In this document: piece by piece, positions 1-13,900 of the stretch
Position numbering within the stretch: the stretch's first letter is position 1
How the letters are laid out: the number at the start of each line of letters is the position of its first letter
The notes under the pieces: generated by a model
What the model saw: only the letters and a program-made list of their open reading frames with translations
The model's database searches: none
Told to the model about the DNA's origin: nothing
Position numbers and translations under genes: made by a program
Source: Camarhynchus parvulus
Lineage: Eukaryota; Chordata; Aves; Passeriformes; Thraupidae
Reading direction: 5' to 3'
NCBI RefSeq assembly: GCF_901933205.1
Contig: NC_044572.1
Location: 109,690,965 to 109,754,964, forward strand
Length of the DNA: 64,000 bases

Positions 1-1116
1 AATAAAGAGACTTCAGAATTACTCCAGGGGAGTCCTTGGGCAGTTGGGAACACCTCTGTGGATGCCCCATGTCCTCTGGGCATCACACAGTGTAAGGGCA
101 TGGCTGCCACACAGGTGGGAGGAAGCCTGGGAGATGCCTGGGAGATGCGCTGGACCACAGCAATGCCAAAGGGCATCCTCCCTTCCCTGGCTGGCTCTTG
201 GCAAAACTTCTGACTCTGCATTACAGCACGACCTGTCCCCTCTGCCTGACTCACACCTGGAACTGCTTGAACGGGGACTCACCTGATGTTTGTTTGGGGA
301 GTGGGACTCTCAATGTGCTTGTTTGGTAGGTGGAACATGGATTCTTTCAAACCTGAAGGAACTTTCCAATATTTCTGCTTTGTGAGCAGGGAAGCTGATG
401 TGCAGGCTTGTCCCCTGGTGCCTGTGGTAAGGGCTGCCTGGGGAAATCAGCCCTGCTGGTGTTGTGGTAGGGCAACTGCTGTAACACGTGGTACCAGCTT
501 AAGCTGAAGCTGCTCATACAACTTGCCAGTGGCTCAGCTAAAAATATCAATAGGAGCTACTGATGTAAGGGTAAGTTAACTGGGGGTGCAAAAATAATAT
601 CACTAGGCTAGTGATAAACCCGCAGAAACGGTCTAAGAACTGAAAAAAGATGAAGACTCAGCTCAGCAGCTCAAAAACTGCACTTCCACCTGGCTTCTGG
701 CAAGTGAGATGGTTAAATAGTTAATAAACGTGCCAGGCTGTCAATCACATCCCTCTGTGCTTACCTTGGGGAAGTGGACAGATTGTTTAATTAGTGCTTC
801 AAGGCCACAAAAGCCCTCTGGCTAGGGCAGCATATGAAAAGACATGAAACTCAAATTCTTACTCCCTTTCCAAGGCACACAGAAAACCCACGTGTATTAT
901 AGATGAAAGGAGCAGTTTACATCTGCATGCAGACATGTAATGTTTAAAAAAAATTTCTTGTTTCTTTTTCCTATGGCATTTCCCAAAAGCACAAGAATTT
1001 GCTTCAAGCACACAGGCAAATAATGACTTGTTTAGCATTTTCCACTGGTAGATGATGTTGGACTGAAACTAGCTTTGAAGAGAAATATGCAAATCTTCGA
1101 AGGTTTGCTGGCCAAA
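1..1116. other. Non-coding DNA downstream of the SELENOI-like gene
   Basis: No exon-like reading frame with plausible splice borders was seen on either strand. Part of it may be distal 3' UTR of the gene transcribed from the right. Open frames here are short and lack recognisable motifs. Confidence 0.5.
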
Positions 1117-1122
1117 TTTATT
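1117..1122 (-). terminator. Candidate polyadenylation signal AATAAA
   Basis: AATAAA read on the minus strand about 750 nt after the first TGA of the SELENOI-like gene. A weaker ATTAAA lies at 1785-1790. Either could end the transcript, or it could run past the window edge; SELENOI mRNAs are known for long 3' UTRs. Confidence 0.3.
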
Positions 1123-1840
1123 TTCAGCTGTTTACCTTTGTAGGCTATATTGTTTGTTGCTACTGAAATATAAACAATGTGCTTGTTATTGACTAGAAAA
1201 TAAATAGAAGGGCCAGCTGCTGCTGTATTAAGCCTACATTTCTGACAGGTCAGCTGAGACTCAGTGCTGAGAATGGGGAAAAAACTGTACATTTCAAAAA
1301 CACTTTACTGTACCCATAGCTTTCTGAGCTCATTCTCTTGTCTTCACACATTCAAATGAGGTGAGGAAAAGACTAAATGTGCATAAGCCTTTCAGGAGGT
1401 TGTGTGGAAGAAGTGAGCTGTGAGAAAATTAAATATGGCAAATGAAGCAGGCACAGATGTGTGAGTGGGAAGGATGCACAGGGAGGGTTTGCATTGCTGA
1501 GGTCCCACTGGTGACTAGGCTGTGTAAAACCAGTGCTGGTTATAAACCATCAAAGATCTCATGTAACCCAGCATGCATTTATCCAGGACTTTGGACACAG
1601 TGGTAAGGAAGAGGAAGACAAAAGAGAGGCGAGTAACATGGCTTCGTAAAAAGAATAAATATCAACAGAACAACTTGGTAAAGTTCTCTGCTGGACAGGC
1701 ATCTTCCTTGGAGATGAGGCATCTGGCTGCATAGCTCATTGTTGGAGTGGTTCAGATATCTGTACTATTCTATTCTTTGGTTATTTTAATCAGATTCATT
1801 CCAATGATTTATCACATCAGAAGAGCCGCAAATCTCCATG

Positions 1841-1873
1841 TCAAGTGTTACAGTCTGATTGTAGTGCAGGTGT
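1841..1873 (-). other. Possible selenocysteine-dependent C-terminal tail
   Basis: If the TGA at 1874-1876 is read as selenocysteine, translation adds TPALQSDCNT and stops at TGA 1841-1843. Human SELENOI also has ten residues after its selenocysteine, although I see no clear residue similarity. Without a confirmed SECIS element this could equally be the start of the 3' UTR. Confidence 0.35.
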
Positions 1874-1939
1874 TCACTCTTGGACGCGTTTCTTCAGGGA
1901 GAAGATGTAAATGTTCAAGTGGTCGCTCAGCTGCCTACC
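1874..1939 (-). CDS. SELENOI-like: SELENOI-like exon 10, to the first TGA
   Basis: Encodes [20 protein letters not shown] plus E, then TGA. The segment matches the SELENOI C-terminus (KQLSSHFQIYPFSL, then six residues, then selenocysteine). Here the TGA comes exactly six residues after FSL. In frame beyond it are ten codons and a second TGA at 1841-1843. Acceptor TTTCTCTTTAG. The junction residue is glycine 368, where SELENOI has valine. Confidence 0.86.
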   Translation of the reverse strand, partial: GRQLSDHLNIYIFSLKKRVQE

Positions 1940-4900
1940 CTAAAGAGAAATCACTGAGATTAGCAACCTGTTTTGTATCTGCTTCACAATTCACTGCCTC
2001 TCCTCTCCCAGTAAGAGTGAGGGGACCCAACCACAGTCCTCATGTACTTGGGGATCCCTGACTACAGGGGGATGTGTAAGTATTCAAACAAGAGAGCTGT
2101 TTTCCTTAAACTCCTCTTGCAACACACTGCTGGGAAGTTAAATGGCTACAGGCTGAATTCACAGGTGACATAAGCTGTGATGGAGTGGGGCTCCTCAGTC
2201 AACTGTGAATTTTGACCAAGTATTTCCGTTCTGACCCCCACCAACAGGCCCATGTCGATGATCAGGTAGACTCTACTGTGCCACCAATGTCGCTGACAAA
2301 AGGTTGCTTTCAAAGAAAAATCCTTACATCCCATTGCTGTGGCTTAAATAAAAGAACACTGACTACCTCCCTTTGAAATGAGACCTATGTCGTGCAAAGT
2401 GTTTTATCTAACAGCTCAAGCCTTTAAAACAGTTGCTAAAGGATCATTTGACAATTTAGAAAAGTGGGCATCAACAAAGTAAAACTCAATTTAAGCAGTA
2501 GTTCAGATGACAATGACAAGACTGAGATATAGCAGACAAAAATGTGCTGGTAAGATTGAATGAACTGGAAAACTATTCATGTCACCAGCTTGAGAGATGC
2601 TAGCAGAGGGCCAAGAAAAAAATTGGGACAGCTATTTTGCCTGCAGATTCAAAGCAAAGTTGACCTTATTTTATTATTTCTATTTATGTCACTTTGCATT
2701 TTACCTTCCTATTTTTTCAGTCAAGTGACCTTAGGAAGAAGAAAGGCAAAAAAAGAGAGGTGGATGCATTCATGCCTCATGGGTCGACTGCTACGTAAAA
2801 CTGGTCTATAAATATTCTAATTCTGATGGGTTTAAAGCCGAAACCAGTTGGCTACATTGGAATAATTCGAGTCACTGAAGTTGCTGCACATGCAAAAAGG
2901 CATTGCCTGCAATAAACCAATTTCTTTTTTTTAACTTTAGACTAAATAACACAACACACAGGACTAAAAAAAACTGCAAAACATAAACACTCAGACTCCC
3001 AGACAATGCCCCAACCAGAAACTGCTTCCAGACCCCTCTGCTCACCACGCAGACGCCATAGTGCACGTGGGCAGCCGTGACCAGGGTGGTGAACACAGCG
3101 AGAACCGCTTCCTCCACGTGCCCCAGCAGCCCCGAGATGGCCGCGTACACCACCAGCGCCAGCGGGAACAGGAACCAGTGGAACAGCTCCGGGCGCGTGC
3201 TGCTCATCTGGCAGATGATCACCTTGCACTGGCGGAGCAAAAGGGGCCAGGTGAGAAGTGCTAGGCCAGCCCCAAGGGTCTAAGGAAAAGTATTTCCATT
3301 TTCTCCGAGGGTTGCTTTTGGTGAGAGGGAAACAAGGCTGCAGTTCAACATGGGGTTGGTTTCTGGTGAGAAGGCTGCTCACCTTTGTGCCTCACTGGGT
3401 CCTGGAGGACATTATTACTGTTTAAAATACACCTGTGGAAACCCAGGGCACCAGGAATATTTCTGTGTCTGCTCTGAGGTGCCCTGACCCCCAGGGGAGC
3501 ACTGACTTTGACCCTCATTCATGGAGAAAGTTTCCTAGATTTCAAGATAGACTAGAATCCACAAAAGTGTGAAATAGATTATAGAGAGTAGTGTAGGTGT
3601 ATCACTCAGTGAGAAATTTAGGTTTTGGCATTTTTAGTATGTTGTGGATGGAAGCAAGATGGAGGGAACAGGGCGTCATCCTGGGTTTCTTCTTCATGCT
3701 TCTTCATTCTTCTTCTTCTTGGGTTTGGGTGGCACTCTGTAATTGGGCAGAAAAGTCTGCATTGCAGGCTCTTTGGGATCAGTTATTGGGTTAAAAGGGA
3801 AAATAATCTAGGTGTCAGTTCTTAATTGGATAGTTTATTCTTAAAAGACCTTGCAACAAGAGATTGTTGGCCATTTTGTGCCTTCTAATGAAAAGCTGCC
3901 GAACTCACAGTAGTGAGACTGTTTTACTGATAAGAAATAATAAACACCTGAGTCCGAACATGAACTATCATCTCAAGACCCAGAGAAACCAACAACTGGT
4001 ACCCAAACATACACCCTTTCCTGGAGACAGTGTTTTGATACACCTGCTAAGTGGAAGCACATCTTCACAAAAGGGGAATTTGTTTGCCACCTTATGTTTT
4101 CACAGGAGCTCATAAAGTTGTGATCCCAAATCAAATGTGCCACCACCTAATTAATCACTGGGAGAGTGTTCTGGTGTTTTAATCATGCAGCCTGACAGAA
4201 ATATCTTCTGGTTCATTGTATAGAAGGGAGGGAACACAATATATGACATTTTCACATCCTGTTTCTCTTTTCTAGCACTCCTTTATGTACTAAAACACCA
4301 ATTTCTTGGCTCAATCATGGCAGTGGGCTCCCTGGAGATGCAGCTGGGGGCCCAGAGAAAGGGATCCTACTCAGAATGGTGGAAAAAATGAATATATGGT
4401 GCATGGTTTAACTGAAGACAATTAGCTTAATTCTACTGAGTTCTGGGACCATAATGAGACTAATTCACTTGAAATTCAGTATTTTAAAAGCAATTAAGCA
4501 CACCAAAGTGTTTCTGGCTTAGACTCCTTAAGAAATGTGTCTCATATATATCATGGCTGTTACAAAAAAGTAAAGGAATTTAGGCACATCTGAAATATTT
4601 TATTGATTTAAGTTTCACTCAAAATTGAAATGTGGTTAAAAATAGATTTTATGTATCCTGAAAACAGCAGAAGAATGAAAAACTCATTCCCTGTGCAGTG
4701 CCTGAAATCTTATGACAGCAGCAGTAGGAGTCTGACCATAGAAAAGATATACTGGCTTTACTGCCTGTGCTGTGGAAACTGAAGAATGCAAAAACAAACC
4801 ATGAAAAAATAATTAACTTTGAATAGTGGAAGAAGTAAGCCTTTGTACCTAATGTTAATATTTTCACTTATATTCTCAGTATTGATTGTGAATTTTTTTA

Positions 4901-7900
4901 ATAACACTGGTTTTATGAGTCCTTTGGGAATCATTCCAGAGGGTAACATAAATTGCCAAAGCAATCTATAAGCTATAATTTTTCTGCCTACATAACTGAA
5001 CCTGTCCATAGGTTGGATTTCACATTGTTTTAAACCATTGTTATACTTACATATTAGGGTGACCAAATACATGGTCAAAGGCATGAGAAGTTCCAGATAC
5101 TGGAACTGGGATGGCAGGTAAAGAGCCATGTTATGCAGTTTGTGGTCTGCAGAATAGGTAATGGAAACCCAATGTGTCAGGCTATCATGGAGAAGAAAAA
5201 TATTGCCATGACAAGCCTTCCTCTGATGCTGGAGGAAACATGTCTAAGGAACCAGAAGAGGTGAAAGGAAATGCAGGCTTGATTTTCAACTTCAGAATAT
5301 TACAAATTCCAGCTAACACCCATACATTTTTAATGCTTGTTTTTAAAATGTTAAAATGTTCGGCTAACATGCATACATTTTTAATTCACACGAGCCTCCA
5401 ACTCTGCAATGTATGTTTTGGGAAAAGAAAAAACAAAGCCTGAAGAATATGTATTGCTCTCAGTCACTGACAAACTGCAGCCTGTAAAGAAACCTCTAGT
5501 TTGCCTTACTATTTTTCTTCTGCAAGCATTCTGCCACAATCACTCTTGGTTAGTTAAGATGTATGTGCAGAATCTGCCATCTGCCAAACTCTGAAAGCAT
5601 TTTCCCTACTGGCATGAAGCAATTGTATTTCTCATTTTGGAATCCCCACTATTCTCTTAAGAAAAAGGGGTAGATTAGGTAATGAATAATGCATACAATA
5701 AAACACATCTGAAAATCAAGTCATTTTTGTGAGATTTAGTACTTAAGATGGAACTGTTTGATTTGTGACCCTCAGAAATGTACATTTACAGGATACATCT
5801 AACAAACATCACAATTATAACTTTTTTTCCATTCCTGAATTCATATTTCTAAAGGGGCTATACTTTCTCTTTTAAAACCTCACATTTTTGAAGATGTGTC
5901 TCATAGTGCAAGGCACTTCTAGCCTTCCACTTTTTAACTTGGATATAGCATTGCTCAACGGCAAGATTTTAGATGGAGTTGGAGTCTATTTTCCTAAGAT
6001 GACACTAGTCACTATCCTCTAGGGTATTTTTGCTTAAATGCAAGAACACCTTTCTGCTTGGTTGCTCTCCTGGCTTCCTCCAGAGAAGAAAGCCCTGGGT
6101 TACCTGCAGGGCTCAGCGCCACTGCCTGGCTGCCCCTGCTAGAGCTGCACAGAGGTTTATGTTGTCCCTTGGGAATGAAAGGGAGGAAATTGGTCACCAT
6201 GACATGGTATAGGAGAAAATAATCTGTGAGCAGAGAGCCATCACAGCCCCCTACAGCTCTTCATATCTTTACCTAAGACATGCTGTCACTGGTACAGCCT
6301 TTTTCTGAATGGTGAAGGGAAAATGTAGGACCAGCTGAACTGCAGGATACAGGAATGCATGGAGCACAGTAGTGGACACAAGAGCAGGGGAAAGCTACAA
6401 GCCCTCCACTCGTGCTAGTAAATCTGTGCCAGTGCTGACCTTTCTTTTACTTTGACAAATCCCCAGTTCTGCCTGTATGTTGGGGAGTATCTGTTATATT
6501 TCTGGAAGTAAGGCATCCCTAGGGTTTTCATAAACCCTCAGAAAGCAAACCAGAACCCTCACAAAAGTGTTCCACTGTGGCAGAGGAGGCATTTCAGTAC
6601 TCTAAGTGTCCCCAGTCCAGACACGTGTTGTGGTGTATTTTTATGAGACACAGTGTAACACAGAGGTGGAAGAGCTGTGTGACTCTGCTGCTTTTAGCTA
6701 CATTTTCTGCTCCCTTCTTATTAACAGAAAAATAGAAAGCTATCTCTAAACAATACCACCACCTCAAATATACTTACAATAACATTTGAGAAAGCAACCC
6801 CAACCATCCATAAAAACAGTCGGGGTTGCTTTGCTAATATGTTGCTTGGAGATAAAACCACCCAGACTGTAAGAAGAACGAACAGCAACAGAGGTGACAC
6901 AAGAGGTAGCAGTCCTTCATACAGAGAATCATTCTTCAGTGTTTTCTTTAAATGTGCTCTGGAAATAAATACAATAATTTTGTAGAGAAAGTAATTTTAT
7001 CCATTCTATTTCTACACAGTAACCTCAAACTCTAGGCCAAACTCAGCCCAAGAATTCTTCTTGCAACCAGTGCAAATGTGCTAGATACCAGACATTTTAC
7101 AAGAAATTGAGGTATACCCAAGTAACATTTATTTCTGGGGTTAAAATATACTGATTTTTACATAGCTCCTGATCAGCTTTGCTTGCTCACCATTGTCTGG
7201 CAATGGACCAGTAAACTCACACAAAGTGAGCTGCAGTACTCTCAAGCACGCAGACATGTGTAAATTCAAAATACACAGCTTTGGAGGATGAAGCTTCTAA
7301 CATGAGACATAAGCTTGTTTCAATTTCAATACACCCCACATTTCCAGCAGCAGCAGAGTGAAGCACATGCCTGGCAGGTATTGCTCTTTTTTAGAACGGA
7401 AGGTCATGCTGCTTGAAGATCCTGTACATTAGGATTTAGGTACTTTAGTCCAAATACAGCCTAAAGGGGAGGCATTTGGGCTAATTAGAGCACAGAAAAA
7501 TTATTGTTACATTGTGTTTTCTTGGGTATTTTAAGGTGTTTTTTAAAGGTAGTAAATTATTGCATTTTCTGGCAGCTAGAAAAATGGAAACTCTAAGTTC
7601 ACAACCACTAAACCATTCCTTCATACAGCTAGTTCAGAAGAGCTGTGCTCTTCTGAATTCTTCAGAATTCAGAAGAATTCTGTGCTTGAAATGTACTGGG
7701 AAATGTCCTGTTTAAAATCTTTGAACATATGTATTTATAGAAACAGCTAGACAAAAATCCAAGAAATATCTTTCTCATGCCAAAAAGGAATCATCTACTC
7801 CTAAAATAACAACCGAGAACAGGCAACAGGATGAAGAAATAGAGGACATGATTGGAAAACTCAAATCCTTCATCACCAAAGAGCTTATGCATGCATCATT

Positions 7901-10900
7901 CAAGCAAACCTGACTGGTAGTTTAAAATTTTTTGTGCTCTTCTTTTCAGAGGAATGACAAGCCCAGCAGAAGGCTTGAGAGGAACTATGTCAAGTGATGA
8001 CTTGAAAAGGAAAATACTAAACAAAAAGTCCAGAGAGGAAAGGAAGGAAACCAAACCCTCAATGCTCATTGGGGTAAAGGCTGCTCCTGCCAGGGGCTGA
8101 CATGCACAAGGTGCTTCCCTCCTCCTCCTCTCAGTCATTCCCAAACAAGATTTCCTTGCATGGCTGATTCCCAACCCCTGCCCCACAGCCCAGCCTTTCT
8201 GCAGGTCCTCAGCCTTTCCTGCCCCACATCTCCCAATTCTCCACACTTCCTGCCGCAAACCTGGGGCTGTGCATGCCTCTGGTAACTGCAGTGAGTGCCA
8301 CCACACAAAAAGGGCTGTGTAGGAGAGATGTGACATTGTCTATAGACTCTCTAAAATTTAAATGTTAATATAACTCTCCACTAATTCCTGAAGACAGGCA
8401 GTGACAGTCCCTCCTCCAGGACACTTAGGACCTGAGAGATCTGAAGTGACAGATGAGTGAAATGAGCTAGCAAATACTAGGGGAAGGCAGGCAGCATTAA
8501 TAAAAATAGGCCAGTGGAATATGAACTAACTGAGTATAAAATTCTTGGGTGCAGCAAGCCAGTTCTTAGATGTAATCACAGCTTGCCACCTGCCTAGCTT
8601 ACATCTGACAGCAATTATCTGCAGACAGCATACAGAGGAGAGTCTTACAGAAGGACCAGGAAGACAATTAAGCACTTCACAGAATGCAGGATGGTCAGCT
8701 ACAGAATTCCACCCAGCACAGGCAGAAGTTACAAATCACATTTGTTTGCAAATAAAATGCAGTGTTTTTTACTACAGAGCCTTTATCAGTTTACTGTGCA
8801 GGACCACTGTGAGCTGCCTGGATAACAGCAAATGAAAGGAAAAGAGAGAGCTGTAAACATGAAAAAGAAACCAGTCAGATTCTGAAAACTCACCAGAAAA
8901 ACCTTTTACTACATTATCAGGACAACATCTGAATGAAAGAAGCTAGTCTACTTCAAGCATTACATTTATTTGTAAATGAGGAAACCATTTAATACAGAGA
9001 ATTAAATAGGAGGTGATAGAACATATTTAATGTTAATTAACTTACCTGTGAATGTTGTATAGTGTTTGTGGAAATGATAGAAACAAACTGAAGCCTGGAA
9101 GAGAAAAACATTTATATGTAATTCAACACTGATGACCTCAGAGTTTTGTCATATGATAACAGACCTTGTGTACTATTCTAAAAATGATTTGGTATTCCTG
9201 TATTCATTACAGGATATGTACTGAGATTGGGGGCTTTAGGCAATAATAAAACTGTCCTCTTTTTTCCCAAAAGCTAGCTGCTGGAAATAGTTGCTGATGC
9301 AGAATTTCCTGTGTAAAGAGTGACAAGACCAGAATGTTTTAAAAAAATTTCTGATATAGCTAATAGATAGGATCAATTATTTTTCATACAGATTTGTCTG
9401 CTGGACCCAGAACAGCCCTACTTTTCATGAGCTGCTCTTTATCTTGAAAAATCTGAGTCTAACACCAAAAGCCTTCCAGTGGAATATAGAAAGGCAATAA
9501 ACTTCAAGCTGGGCTGCTCACATTAGTGGGGAAATAAGTTTATAGTTCAAAATATTAAGGGTCAACTAATGATCTGTTTTAATAACACAATAGCTGAGAT
9601 TAATGAATTTTTACAGCATGTCCATCATTTGAACAAGTGAGAGTTTTTTACTTCTTTTTTAACACAGCTGTGGTGTTTCTGGAGCTCAGCTTTAACCCAC
9701 AAAGCACAAGGGGTTTCACCTTTGCTAACTCTGTTTCTCCCTGCACTGCTGTTGGTACTATCAGCCCAGCTGCCAGCAGCCCCTGAGCTGCCTGAAGACC
9801 CAGCTGTACCCCTCTAACACCCCCATCCAAAATACACTGGTCCACTCAAGAATCACAGAAGACTTTCAGCAACAAGTGGAAGCTTGAGATTTAAACAAAA
9901 AAAGCCACTCTATCAGTCAGTCCTAACTAGGTGAAAATATATATGACTTTTAATCAATGTCATTCCCTGTAGAGCTCTTGGGTTTGTACTTCTTCCCCCA
10001 CTTTCTGTGTATTGAGGGCTTTTCCCTGGTCAATTTGCTGCTTGGAGAGTGCTCTGGGGAGCACATTTCTGCACTGGTTTTTTATTGTAGGGCATGAGAC
10101 TTGGGTGTGGTGCACTAAATTAATACATAATTCCTATTTTATTATGGGCAAGAAAAGCACTCTGTGTTAAACTTTCTGGTTTTGACCAAAAATATATCAT
10201 TTAAGAAGCACTGTGCTGCCTGTAAAGAAAAGTAGAGAACTTAAATCTCCTTATTAGCAATATGGAGGGGAAAATGATTAGAGGAAAGATATGATTTCAG
10301 ATGACTTTGTACTGGGGCTAATGTGACATAGCAGTGTCTTGAGAAATGTCAGTGTTTACCCTTCAGTCCTCATCAAGGACATATCCAAGCGTTTAGCATG
10401 CCCTGGCCACAGTGGCAACTCAAGAAAAGGAAAACTAAACATGAAAGAAAAGTGGAGATCAGGATTGCTGGGAAAAAAAAGAAGTAAAAAGGGATACAAT
10501 AGATAATCTGTCTCTCCAGTCTTTCTGATTATCTACTAAAGAGAGGGAAACAAAGAATTGGAAAAAAAAAGAAAAGCCAGCCTGTAAATAATTTCAGGTA
10601 TTGCATTCTTTTTAATGTTTACCTTTTGGGTTTGCTTCTTAAAACAATTAAGAGCTCTGCTTCTTTACCATGGCAGAAACTCCCCATCAAACAGCTAAGG
10701 ATGTGCAATTGAAGTAATATCCCAAGTATTTTGTCAATATATTTCTAGAATTCATAGGCTTAGTGCCTTCAGAGTGATCTGTGTTTAATGTGCACTCCAG
10801 TTAGCAGTGTTTTCTATTAGGCAGGGAGCGCTGGTTCAATAAAATCTTGACTTACGTACAGCAGTTCCAACATCTGTATCACATTAGAGCAGACATGAGA

Positions 10901-13900
10901 CAAAACATTGACTCTTGAGGTTAAATCTAAATTTCCTGCTGCAGTCCTGAAGTTTGATTTGTTAGGAGAAAAGCAACAGAGAGGAACAGAAATAGAGACT
11001 AGACCTAGAAATAGAATTCAAAGAGCCATGGTTGCCAACAATTTGTTATTTTTATGAAGTGCCATTTTAGTTAGGAATAACACACTGACCACAAACAGTC
11101 CCCCAGCTAGAAAAAAGCCACTTTCCAAACGGGGCAGTTCCACCAGTTACTCCCCTGTATTTTTACAGAGCTTTGCTTTTAGCACAGTGAGAGAGCTGAG
11201 GATGCAGCAGGGAAAGCAAAGGGTGTTCCCCGTTTCTTATGGGATTTTCAGAATTCCATCATTTCCTACAACATGTTGCTTTCCCGTCTTTTTTTAGCTA
11301 AAGAGGCCTGGCTTGGGGGCTGCTTTTGGTACTCATTAAGTCTGCTGTTTAATTGGCATTAAGGATCCCTTTGTGCCCAGGAGCTAAACTGCTGCATCCG
11401 CATTGCTGCCATTCCCTGCTGCTCTGAGGAACAAAAGGTGCAGCCTGGAAAGCAAACCCACTGCTGGCTCTCTGGCGCTCAGCCACCCAGGCACTGCCCA
11501 AGTGATCATCATGGAGCTTTTTTGTTGTTTTTTATGTCCTAAAATTACATATTTTATTTTAAAATGATTTTTAAAATTCAATTTCAGCGCATTCCATGTT
11601 TTAACACAGATGGGAAAATAGAACTCCTCAAGCGTTCTTAGAGATGGTATGCTGCTCTTCCAGGATTTTTTAGTTTCTTCTTTAGTATTTTCCCATTCTT
11701 CAGCTGATTTAAAATCTGAGACCCAACTGTAAGAACACAGGCCTATATTAAAGGCAGAAATACCAAAGCACAGATGGGTGGCACAGATACACAGGGAATT
11801 CTTGTGTCACGCCAGGCTGAAAGTATCAAGCCCAAATCCTCGGATTTAGGTACAATCCTATAGTCAGTCCTCTGTGTTGCACAATGTAAACTCCCTTTTC
11901 AGAGAAGTAAACATTTTTAAAGCTCTTTATTAGGAATTATTTTGTCCATATTAAAAAATGCCAAACATAAGCATAAACAAACAAACAAATCCCAATGCAT
12001 TCAGAAATTCAGGATTAAGGACATATTAGAAGAGAAGAAATGAAGGCATTATCCTGTTTTCCAAATATGTATGTGTATAAAAGCAGTTACACACACAGAC
12101 ATGCATATAAATATGTGTGCATGTTATATATACATATATATATGTATATATATGTGTGTGTGTGTGTGTGAGTATACACGTGTATAAAAGAGATCAAAAG
12201 GCAATTCCCATCAGCCTTAAAGACAACTTTAGATTTCATTTAGTGCTTTCAAATTCAATTCCAAACCAATAAGGTGTTGTAATATAACAGAATAAATTAA
12301 TAATAGTTTTAAAAAGTTAGCACACAATGGATACCATGATACCTTGTCACCCATGTTATTTGGACTGACAGTAATATATTTTAATTATGTGAGGGCATTT
12401 TAAATGCTCATGTAACTAAATTTAAAGACTACTGAAGATCTACAGGCAGACAGGTTTTTTCCATGACATGCTGCAGTTACTGTGGCTGTTGTACCTGATT
12501 TAATTCAGGCATTTCTGCAAAATACAGACTTGGTCATTGTAGAGAAAGAGAGGGTATGGCTAGGAACAAACTGCTGACACTACTGTCAGCTCCAGAAAAT
12601 GCTATTTCAGTACCCAACAGCCCCATGCTGGCACTCAGACAAAGCAAACAGCCCTTGCAGGTAGCCACATTTCTGAAAACACAAAACCTCACAGACTGTA
12701 AACACTGCTAAATAAAGAAGTGACTCCAACACATCTAAACCACTAGACAAGTTATAGTGCCTCAAAGGAAGGACAAACTTTGCTGTTTATCTTCTCTACA
12801 CCTCTGCTAACATAAATCCCCTTTGTTTGTAAATTCCTGACAAATTACCAATCCTTAAACTGTCCTAAGAAAAGCACTGAAAATTTATTTGTTAAGAATT
12901 GGCTCTCCTGATAGCTAAAAATCAAAAATTCAAAAATGAGACAGTGCAATACAGGGATGTAATTTTAGGTGAACACTGCACTGGAAATTGTGTGAATTTG
13001 TTCAGGAAAGCACCATCCCTGCCATGCTCCCCCTCCCCAAAAAAATACTCCCCAGAGCACTCATCCCATTTGGGAGGCAGGGAAGAGGCCTGAGCAGACC
13101 TTCTGGGCATATCACAGAAGTTGACCAACTCTCTAACAGCAGGTAGTTGTACTTGCATTTCAGCTTACAAATGAAATACCATCACTCTCCTCATTCTTCA
13201 AGTGCCCACACCTCTGTATGGCCTTCTTCAGTACACTGCTTGGCCTTCCCATCTCTAGATTAATAATCTGTCATAATCAATGTTTGCTATAAAGAAATAG
13301 GATGTTATAATTTGCCTTTCTCAGCTACCAGACAAGAAAAATTAGATTCAAAATATCCAGGCCTCAATATTAGCTTGGAAAAAAATTTAAGTACTTTTTC
13401 CTTGGTGTTTTTTTCAAACTCCTTGCACATTTAGAGCAGCTAGACACATGGAAATATCTTAACACACTGAATGTTTAGCACACTGATCAGTGCCTGGAAG
13501 GAAGCTTCATCAAAAGGCGAACATTTTAGAAGCACTTGTTTCTGGAACAGAAGCTTTTTGTGGAGCAGTGTGACCTACTCTGGCATGTCTTGAGCAGACA
13601 ACTCTTTTAACTGATTGTGCAAACACATAATTGCGTTTTGAGCTGTCCACTAAAAAAACCATTATATTTTATTACTCTGTAAAATGGCAAACTTAAAACC
13701 ACTTAGTAGCTGGGGGGAGGGGAAACCTTAGAAAACAAATGTATAATTTGCAGACTTAATTGAGCCTGTAAAGTCTGAACACATTAGGGTGAAAAATACA
13801 CCCAAAATCCACAGTATGAAATGATTTTCCAGGGATTAAGGGAACATAAGGTAGACATAAGCACTGTCTTCATGCACAAAGTTGATGTAGGTTTTGGATG

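Noticed and set aside
1269..1337. Hairpin (GAGAATG with CATTCTC, 1269-1275 and 1331-1337) in the presumed 3' UTR as a SECIS element
   Set aside because: The arms pair by ordinary base pairing. I could not place the non-canonical ATGA/GA core with an unpaired AA about 11-12 bases above it. A scan by eye of 1117-1860 on the minus strand gave no convincing SECIS, but this is not a folding search.
1741..1800. GTGAT...CTGAT pair shortly after the second TGA as a SECIS core
   Set aside because: The distance between the two halves is too short for the helix and apical loop that SECIS elements need.
2872..3240. 122-codon single frame as a complete small membrane protein
   Set aside because: Its first part is exon 9 of the SELENOI-like gene; the rest is intron read-through beyond a good GTGAGC donor.
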